From Theodoxus fluviatilis (lineage: Eukaryota; Mollusca; Gastropoda; Cycloneritida; Neritidae), in the NCBI GenBank assembly GCA_034096865.1, contig JAWQFJ010005971.1, positions 115,001-129,703 of the forward strand: a DNA stretch of 14,703 nt, in the 5' to 3' direction. The notes under the pieces were generated by a model. That model saw only the letters and a list, made by a program, of their open reading frames with translations, was not told the DNA's origin and did no database searches. A program made the position numbers and the translations under genes. This document shows, piece after piece, positions 7,741 to 14,703 of this stretch (position 1 is its first letter; every line of letters starts with the position of its first letter).

Positions 7741-9119
7741 AATAGCCTCAATCAACATTCTTACAGATCACAAATGCTGACATATGTGCCTTGCTCAAAT
7801 GTTTCTGTGTGGATTACAGACATTTTCATTGGTACCTGATTGATTATTGTTTAAATTGCCTGCCCTCTCAAAATAGATCATTTAGAGAAAGAAACTTGCC
7901 TTTGATAAAGAAGTTTAGACTTGAGCGACTTAGAAATCTTTTTGAAATCAGGAAATTCTTACAAAAAAGACTTTTATTACATTTGTCAAGTCAACTTTAG
8001 ATTTTTGTGATAGACATGTGTTCATTATTTGTTCAAGTGTAATGGGTGCTGCTTTAGTGGGCAAACGTCATAATTGTCTAACTGAATCAGGGTTCTAAAA
8101 GACCCATGTTCATAATATTGATGTCAATAGGTATGTTCATGTGAAAATTACTTCAAATCTCTCTTTATGTTGTCTTCCAGCTAATGTGCTTGGATCCCAC
8201 TCTGTAGTCGGTGTAGAAAATCTCCACAAATTGCTGGCTTCACTACATGAGATTTTTGTATACTGATAGGTATTTGTTTGTAGTTATATTCAACGTTGTG
8301 GTCATATTGTATTGTGTTTGCTCTACCTGTCATAATCCTTTTGTTGCCTATTTCACATGCAAGAGACCAAAATTCGAAGACCGAAACATTTTGCTACGCA
8401 AAGAGAACATAGTTAGACTCTCAAAAGTTGAAATGGATTTTGTCATACTCATTTTTTGCATGCATACACAGTTTGACATACACGAAGACACATCATATAC
8501 ACACAGGCATGTGCACACTGTACATTTTCATATGAACTATTCACTCTGAAAACATTTGTTGGTCTCTATGATTGTTGCTGGGAATGAACATTCCATTCAG
8601 ATAAAAAAAAACAACACAAAGGCATCCTTTTAGATTTTTATTAAAACCCTTTCACCACAAATTTTCATTAATTTTATTTATATATTCCTGTGTTGTTGGT
8701 TCTACCATTTAGCTGTGTCAAGGAATTTTCCAAGGTAATTTTATAACTTTGTTACAGGTTTTTGTACTGCTGGACCAGTATTAAAAAATTCACTTACATT
8801 GGATGGAGTCTGTAGTCAATTTTTTCTTTCATGTTTGAAATGCAAAGGAAACTGAGGATTGAACTTACTTCTACCAGAAGTCAGTGAACTACTGGGAAGA
8901 GTAAAATGCATTATTCTGTGCTTTGCAATAATGTCTATTCTTACATTATTAATACAGATACATTTTAATTAGCATTTCCCCTCACACACGCACCCCCACC
9001 CCGCCCCACCCTCCTTTTTTTTCTTTGGCAACCAGTTCCTCCACGTATTAAGTAGACTTCCTACTAAGTACCATTTACTTCACATACATCAGGCGTAGTC
9101 AGTATCATGTTCCCACCAT
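7741..9119. other. AT-rich intergenic region, no gene seen
   Basis: Low-complexity AT-rich sequence without credible exons. There is a C-rich patch at about 8982-9012. Minus-strand AATAAA matches at about 8637-8642 and 8673-8678 could serve a leftward gene, but nothing else supports that. Confidence 0.6.
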
Positions 9120-9510
9120 ACTGACAGGCCTCTGTGACCAAGCCATTCCTGTTGCTGACTTGCAGGGGCTAGTGCCTAGTGGGTGCAGCATTCCAAGCTG
9201 CCCAGATCCTAGAGCAGCGTCCTTGAGCAAGCTGCTTTACTTGCTTTGCATGCCCCACCCAGGAGTAAAACTGGGTTCTTGTGAGGTCAGCAATGACACA
9301 CTGTGGTGCAATTAACGCTTATGTGTGGCCATGAGCAAACATCTGGTTGGAATACTCCCCTGGGAGTGGAGTTATTCCTGATGCCATGTTTGTCACCGAG
9401 CTTCAGTGCAGGAAAGAACTAGTGGCCTAGTGATGAGGGGGTAAAGGGCCAAGTGCTTTGAGACCCGGATGTGAGTGATAAGTCACTACATAAAAATCAC
9501 ACCTTTACCT
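9120..9510 (+). mobile_element. Degenerate SINE-like element
   Basis: The block CCTTGAGCAAGCTGCTTTAC (9221-9240), followed by CCCCACCCAGGAGTAAAACT (from 9253), and a 3' part with AAGTGCTTTGAGACCCGG (9451-9468) and a CACTACATAAAAATCAC tail resemble tRNA-derived invertebrate SINEs. Those carry GGGCAAG-GCGCTTTAC, CCCACCCAGG and GCGCTATATAAA cores. No clear A/B box, target-site duplication or tail repeat was found, so this is an old or truncated copy. Confidence 0.5.
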
Positions 9511-9989
9511 TTGCATCGTAGTGTATGATAGTCTTTCCTTGACTACCACAGACGGTTGTGGGTCAGCAATACCACAGTGTCAGTGGACAACAGATGACAA
9601 GATCTGCAGAAATGGCATAGCAAACTCATCTCTATCAATACTCATGGGGCACATATTTGTTATTAATGCACAATAGATTTTGTTGGCTTTTGACAATCAC
9701 TGGACCAGAGCTCACAATTTCTCTGTAGCATACAAAGACAGCCTCAATCAATGGATGGATAAATGGATACAGTTATACAGCCTATCAGCCCTTGTAAGCT
9801 ATGTACAGCCATTCATCATGAATAACAATAGAATTTGTTAAAATAAGAACAAATCAAGTTACAAGTATCCACAGTTAATGGCCTCTTATGAAATGTCAAG
9901 GGAGGCAGTGGGTCAGTTCTTACCCCCAGCCCAGGGGGGGTACAGCCTCTGTAATGTAACTATTGATTACTCATGCAAGTAGCCTGCAA

Positions 9990-10535
9990 CTACTTGTATT
10001 GTCTTTGTTGGATACACCAGCTGCCTTTCTGTACTAAAATACCTGTGGCAAACAACTTGTAGTTTCTGTACAAAAACTGGCTCAAAAACTTGGCTGCTAT
10101 CTCTGAAGCATGCAAGCACAGGTTTAGATATACCCCCATCTTTCCGTAGAACTCAAGACTAGAAATTGACAGTTCTAGTGGTGCACAAATGAAGGCTTTG
10201 ATTGTTCCAATCGTGACCGGGTGAAGGGAACGAGTCCTGGAGGTGGGCGTGTGGAATGCCAGCCGTTGTTTTAGCATTCCAGGGAAGGTGACTGCTATCT
10301 TCGGATGATGAGGGGCTTGGCTGGTGGTTCCAGTCTCATCAAAGGCAGCTTGGACGGGTGCCCCCTGAAGAGACAGCTGCATGTTGTGGCTCCACTTCAC
10401 AATGATGTTGTGGCAGGGATGCTCAGGTAATGACAGGGAATGGAACGGCAGGTGGCAGGCTACTGAGGAGGTCGTGCACTGCAGCGTGGCACTGACCATT
10501 TTACTGTCGGTGAAGCAACCGGAGGTTGAGGCCAA
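9990..10535 (-). CDS. Uncertain minus-strand ORF, possible terminal exon
   Basis: Open for about 190 codons between a TGA near 10566 and a TAG at 9990-9992; the TTG at 10535 is not a credible eukaryotic start. A possible acceptor CTTCACCGACAG near 10506 would open it as a terminal exon. The upstream half (about 10210-10500) is GC-richer and reads like protein (K-W-S-H-N-M-Q-L-S-L-Q-G-A-P-V-Q-A-A-F-D); the downstream half is AT-rich and less convincing. I do not recognise a family. It overlaps one arm of an 18-bp inverted repeat, so it may belong to a repeat. No poly(A) signal was found shortly downstream. Confidence 0.3.
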   Translation of the reverse strand: MASTSGCFTDSKMVSATLQCTTSSVACHLPFHSLSLPEHPCHNIIVKWSHNMQLSLQGAPVQAAFDETGTTSQAPHHPKIAVTFPGMLKQRLAFHTPTSRTRSLHPVTIGTIKAFICAPLELSISSLEFYGKMGVYLNLCLHASEIAAKFLSQFLYRNYKLFATGILVQKGSWCIQQRQYK

Positions 10536-11381
10536 GTCTTGAAAGTGGCAGAGATGTCCTATGCTTCAAGCTGGAGGTGTCCGATGGCGAAATGGAGGCG
10601 GTAGTTTTTAGTCTTTTCCTCCGTGGAAAGCGTCAGGCTCCGATGGTATTCAGAAAAGTTGTAGAAAGAGCACGATGTCTCACCCTGCTCCGCAGCTCCA
10701 TTTGGGATGGGGGTGGAGGCAAGGCTTGATGGTACAAGGGCCCAGGCATGAGACAAAATCGCTGCTGCTTTCCACAACTTTATTGTTACCCATGGGTATA
10801 GGAGCTGCGGGCTGGTCCCAGGCCGGTTGGTAATGGCCTAGACCAAACCCAAGACCATGGTGGCAGTGGTCTCTCCCCCAGATGGGATGGGGTCTCTCTC
10901 GACCTGCCGACAGTCCCTCCTTATCAAAGAAATGCGCGGACCTCAGGGGAGCCAGGCTTGGGATCGGCGGTCGTGATCTCAGCCTGTCTCTGGGTTGTGT
11001 TTTCCTAATGATAGAAAAAGGCTCATTGCTGCCTTATACTTACTCGAAATTATTCACACCAAGTGTTGCCTCGATAGGCATAACAAAGTCAACCGAATGA
11101 ATATTGCACCATTGCAATCAGATGTCTTAATTTAGAGAAAGCATCAAATTTGTCTCTTGTATCTAACAATTTAGGCATAGCGCGCGAGAACGACAGGAGG
11201 GAAACTGTCCGCGGTCACATGTCAAGTTCAATTAACAAACGATAAGGGAAGGCGGCTCTGCGACCCTCCCGGACTGATAAGCTACATAGTAGGCTGGTCT
11301 TACAACATATATAGCATGGGCATCTGAGACGCAGGATACATGATAGTGGGAGGAGAGAGGGAAACAAATGTTGGGGGGGAG

Positions 11382-11475
<94 letters not shown>

Positions 11476-11513
11476 TCCATGTAAAGACTTCGGGCTTCCC
11501 TTCACCCGGTCAC
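10213..11513. repeat. 18-bp inverted repeat bounding a GC-richer 1.3-kb block
   Basis: GTGACCGGGTGAAGGGAA at 10213-10230 is exactly reverse-complemented at 11496-11513. Weaker similarity continues inward (CGAGTC against CCCGAAGTC). The block includes CpG-rich patches (10930-10975, 11175-11220) and the AG array. No flanking target-site duplication was seen. It could be two opposite copies of a dispersed repeat or the ends of one element. Confidence 0.55.
11387..11475. repeat. (AG)n microsatellite
   Basis: About 44 AG units with one interruption at 11451. The E-R-E-R and S-L-S-L reading frames across it are repeat translations. Confidence 0.95.
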
Positions 11514-12087
11514 ACAATTATAAGAAACTTCAGGTTCTAATTTCTCCTGAAAGAGGTAGAAAGCAACGGAACAACATCTAGTTTGTGCTTTCTCTGAATT
11601 TCATCGATCACTTTCACACTTATGTATGTCAGAGATTTCAACTGCAGTTGGAATACTAGAGGATCTTTCATCTGGAGCTAATCTTTATAACAACCCTGCA
11701 ATACTTAAAGTTAACAGTGAACATCTGCAGTGTCCTCCGTGTGATGCACAGTATGCAGTGTTTAATTTAGGAAGCTTTCGTCTATGTGTCTGTCTACATT
11801 TGAGGGACTTTTAAGAGTTCTGTGGTCCCTGATGTGACAGAATGCAATGAATATCTTGGTGTGTGCAAGTGGTGTGTATTTGTGTGTTTGTGCATGTGTG
11901 TTTGTGTGTGTGTGTATCATTTGTGAGTGTGCATTATTTGTGAGTGTGCATATGTGAAGTGGTGGTGGTGGTCCCGTAGGACACAGAACCATAAATGGGG
12001 GGGACAGTCTGCATGGAGTACATATCAGTTTCACAATAAAACACTTCCAAGACAACAGTTTAGTTACATGTAGGTGGGAAAAAATCC

Positions 12088-12093
12088 TTTATT
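12088..12093 (-). terminator. Minus-strand AATAAA signal
   Basis: AATAAA on the minus strand, 110 nt downstream of the stop of the proline-rich membrane ORF, a suitable distance for its 3' end. Confidence 0.5.
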
Positions 12094-12203
12094 CATAAAT
12101 TTGATTGATTATCCAATTTGTGTCAATTGATGGACACCAATTCACACCAGTGGGTGCACATTGCAAACCATCACCAGGGACAAACAAACTTCCTATGAGG
12201 ATC

Positions 12204-12578
12204 TCAGCCAACCATCATGAGACCCACCTCAGACATGGCACTCAGAACCATCATCATAATGCCCAGGACAGTAGCAATGAGGAACATGACCACCACACAC
12301 AATCCAAGGACAACGACACAGAGGAAGAGGAGGATGATCAAAAACCGCAACAGCTCTCTTGGACTGAGTCCTAAGAAGTCAGACAGAGGGTTGCATTTAT
12401 GGGGGGGTGGACGTGGAGGGTGAGGCGTGTCCTCAGGAGGAGGGGTGGGGGGGCTTTGTAGGGGAGGTTCTTCAAAGTCAGCATTTGGTGGAGGTTGGGG
12501 AGGGGGGTAGGTGGGGGGTGGTGGATGGGAGGGAGGTGGGGGTGGGGGTGGGGGTGGGCCTCTCCTACTCAAGCACAT
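12204..12578 (-). CDS. Hypothetical proline-rich, C-terminally anchored membrane protein (possible last exon)
   Basis: 124 residues from the first Met, ending in TGA. Residues 7-61 are proline-rich, with a PPTY motif at 21-24 (the PPxY class bound by WW domains of Nedd4-type ligases) and an acidic patch D-F-E-E. Residues 62-78 (C-N-P-L-S-D-F-L-G-L-S-P-R-E-L-L-R) precede about 34 uncharged hydrophobic residues (79-112), then a short tail. That layout suggests a tail-anchored or single-pass protein, or two tight helices. The hydrophobic part uses varied synonymous codons and looks truly coding. An in-frame TGA lies 16-18 bases upstream of the Met. Either Met1 is the start, or a minus-strand acceptor CACCCTAG makes 12583 the first base of a terminal exon. 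No family recognised. Confidence 0.5.
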   Translation of the reverse strand: MCLSRRGPPPPPPPPPSHPPPPTYPPPQPPPNADFEEPPLQSPPTPPPEDTPHPPRPPPHKCNPLSDFLGLSPRELLRFLIILLFLCVVVLGLCVVVMFLIATVLGIMMMVLSAMSEVGLMMVG

Positions 12579-12599
12579 CTTGACTAGGGTGTGTCAACA

Positions 12600-13015
12600 A
12601 TAAATACAATAAGATTCAAACAAATCCCCACCAGTCCTTTTTGAATTAGAAAGAACGGCAGACGTGTCAAATGCAAACTTTGGCAAAAGCACAACTCTTA
12701 TACATAAACAGTTATCCTGTTACCACTGAGATATGTCACACAGTATCACATCACAATACCAGCTCCACTTGAGCAAATATCAAAATCCAAAGTCACAAGG
12801 ATGTCTCAAACAAGCCACTCCTTATGAAACTTCTTTTATCACTCTTTTCCTTGCTGCCGAGGTATGCAGTGTCCTGGAATCATTGAGTTATATAGTTCTC
12901 ATCAAGCCAAACCTCCACTTGCAAGTAGCCAGAACAGCGTATGCACACACATATGAAAGTATGGGTCCAAACTCTCAGGAACACAAATTCAATGGAAGGT
13001 GAAGTTAGGGCCTCA
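12600..13015. other. Region without recognised gene
   Basis: Unique-looking AT-rich sequence upstream (minus-strand sense) of the proline-rich ORF. It could be its intron or promoter. No convincing exon was found on either strand. Confidence 0.5.
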
Positions 13016-13018
13016 AAG

Positions 13019-13387
13019 AGATGTGACTTCTAAAAGAGAACACAATTACGTCTCCAGCACAAATCACCTCTGAAGCTCAATGTGGAGTCTGATGCAAAGT
13101 CAAGAATGACAGTGGGACACAAGTTTCACTATCATAAAAGAAACTCTGGTAAGTCTTAATGGGCCAGAGCTTCCACAATCACAAAGAGTGCTGAAGTCTC
13201 AATGAAGGGGGATTTCTACACTGATGAAGGAAGGACTGCAGGGGGGCCCACACTTCAGTGAGTAGTGACTTCCACAATCACAAAGAGTGCTGAAGTCTCA
13301 ATGAAGGGGGATTTCTACACTGATGAAGGAAGGACTGCAGGGGGGCCCACACTTCAGTGAGTAGTGACTTCGACCATCACAAAGGGA
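13019..13387. repeat. Minisatellite, 99-bp unit
   Basis: Units 13171-13269 and 13270-13368 are identical as read, followed by a partial diverged third unit from 13369 (TTCGACCATCACAAAGG). Sequence from about 13019 to 13170 resembles more diverged copies, with shared CTGAAG-CTCAATG and TCATAAAAGA-AAGTCT-AATG patterns. The unit contains stops in several frames, so it is non-coding. Confidence 0.85.
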
Positions 13388-13541
13388 ACATCACAGCTTA
13401 GTCTGGGGTGGGGAAGCTCCACTTCTCCCTGAAAAAAAGGAAGAAAATAATTAATCTGTCAGTCAAATGAAATTGCCCATTCTGTAGCTTCTCTCCACTA
13501 CATATCCTGTCCATTATCTAGCTACAGCTAAGGCACCCCAA

Positions 13542-13546
<5 letters not shown>

Positions 13547-13572
<26 letters not shown>
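13547..13572. repeat. C26 homopolymer
   Basis: Twenty-six consecutive C. On the minus strand this is a G26 run. Length in the assembly may be unreliable. Confidence 0.9.
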
Positions 13573-13676
13573 TGAAATGGTTGTGATTAGGGTAACATAA
13601 CACACAAAAATAGGGTTGATGGGTAAGCCCATTAATTTTTTTTAAACTTTAAGAGACCAGATTGAGATAGCACACA

Positions 13677-14018
<342 letters not shown>

Positions 14019-14239
14019 CATGAAATGTCATGTTTCCAGTAAATTAATCTGAGCATTAAAAAAAAATTCTTCTGCTGGAAACACTTTATTACTTCAATTA
14101 TCCTCACAGGGAAGATGGGACAGCACACAGTGTATTGTTTACCCTCAATTTCTTTTTGTTTTTCTTCTTTTCCATGCACACAAACAATTTTGGCTTGTCA
14201 GGAAAAAATAGGGTCGATCAGGTTATCATAACCACAACT
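14019..14239. other. Spacer without recognised gene
   Basis: AT-rich sequence between arrays. It has a minus-strand AATAAA at 14085-14090; no exon was identified. Confidence 0.5.
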
Positions 14240-14312
14240 ATTTACTTACTTACTTACTTATTTTATTCATTCATTCATTCATTCATTCATTCATTCATTC
14301 ATTCATTCATTT
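14240..14312. repeat. (TTAC)n then (CATT)n tetranucleotide array
   Basis: TTAC repeats at about 14240-14260 pass into (CATT)n at about 14266-14310. It forms the left arm of an inverted pair with the AATG array at the window end. Confidence 0.93.
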
Positions 14313-14455
14313 GTTTATTTATTTTATTCATTCATTAATTGATTTGTTGTTTTTAATTAATTTATTAATTTTGCCTGGCAGGACTGATCCAACATGATGA
14401 CTGTCTAATGTCCTGGAATGTGCCCATCCCCCTTCCTTGCCATTCTCACATCTTA

Positions 14456-14544
14456 CCACCCAGACACGGGTGGCACTAGCTCCGCCCTTTTCCAACTGGA
14501 ACTTATTGTTTCTATGTTGATCCCACAGCAAGCTTAGCAAACCC
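14456..14544 (-). other. Possible internal exon, very uncertain
   Basis: On the minus strand, a CTCGAGGCAG acceptor is followed by an open frame (E-G-L-L-S-L-L-W-D-Q-H-R-N-N-K-F-Q-L-E-K, then a short stretch ending T-R-V-W-V) and a good donor G|GTAAGA. N-N-K-F and V-W followed by a splice junction are reminiscent of the start of a WGR domain, but several expected residues are missing and no partner exon is in the window. Confidence 0.2.
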
Positions 14545-14630
14545 TCTCTGCCTCGAGGTTGATGGCTAAATTTAGAACAATCAATCTGTGGAGAGAAATG
14601 AAAGGGGAGCAGCTGAGAGTTAGCTGGAGG

Positions 14631-14703
14631 AAATGAATGAATGAATGAATGAATGAATGAATGAATGAATGAATGAATGAATGAATGAATGAATGAATGA
14701 ATG
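14631..14703. repeat. (AATG)n array running off the window
   Basis: About 18 AATG units to the last base, so the true length is unknown. Reverse complement of the CATT array at about 14266-14310. Confidence 0.95.

Noticed and set aside
8247..8549. 100-codon + frame in the AT-rich intergenic region
   Set aside because: Cys/Phe/His-rich composition of random AT-rich sequence, no splice or promoter context.
10845..10862. Minus-strand GCCACCATGG, a perfect Kozak-like start
   Set aside because: The frame closes after six codons (M-V-L-G-L-V-stop); would need an immediate splice for which there is no support.
10882..11100. 72-codon + frame in CpG-rich patch
   Set aside because: Short, no homologue recognised, and the GC rise alone explains the open frame.
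11215..11540. S-L-S-L and E-R-E-R frames
   Set aside because: Translations of the (AG)n array.
11626..11814. 62-codon + frame followed by a poly(A) signal at 12037
   Set aside because: Looks mildly protein-like but no convincing acceptor, start context or homologue; kept only as part of the opposed poly(A) observation.

Overview
The window is eukaryotic, most likely from a lophotrochozoan animal and probably a gastropod mollusc. Coding exons are short, carry GT-AG splice signals and are separated by introns of 0.4-1.2 kb. The non-coding sequence is dense in TG, AG, CCCT and CATT/AATG simple repeats and in dispersed elements of a type I associate with mollusc genomes. The species call is inference.

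Left half (1-7.7 kb, + strand). One gene fills this part: the 3' nine coding exons of a homologue of protein DD3-3, a conserved family of unknown function first named in Dictyostelium. The exons (108-269, 1055-1260, 2017-2268, 2942-3112, 4339-4574, 5118-5334, 5736-5853, 6347-6520, 7261-7476) join in one open frame of 583 residues ending at a TGA. The 5' exons, with the expected signal peptide, lie outside the window. The visible part is a long ectodomain with N-glycosylation sequons, one transmembrane helix, and a short basic tail ending in S-T-V. Two AATAAA signals at 7705-7721 close the gene. Its introns hold a hairpin element (about 481-646), a (CCCT)n tract (1661-1861), a TG array that starts at the exon-3 donor itself (2269-2533), a dispersed element packed with AGGTCA half-sites (about 3470-3875), pyrimidine- and purine-rich tracts (4620-5085), and TG/TA arrays (6761-7158).

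Right half (7.7-14.7 kb). This is mostly intergenic or intronic. 7.72-9.1 kb is AT-rich with no gene seen. A degenerate SINE-like element lies at about 9120-9510. A GC-richer block (about 10.2-11.5 kb) is bounded by an 18-bp inverted repeat and overlaps an uncertain minus-strand ORF (9990-10535). The best second gene is on the minus strand at 12204-12578: a proline-rich, PPxY-containing segment followed by a C-terminal hydrophobic anchor, with an AATAAA downstream. Beyond it are a minisatellite with two identical 99-bp units (13171-13368), a C26 run, a 340-bp TG array, and inverted CATT/AATG tetranucleotide arrays at the right edge. No tRNA, rRNA, CRISPR array or prokaryotic feature was seen, and no functional link between the genes is visible.
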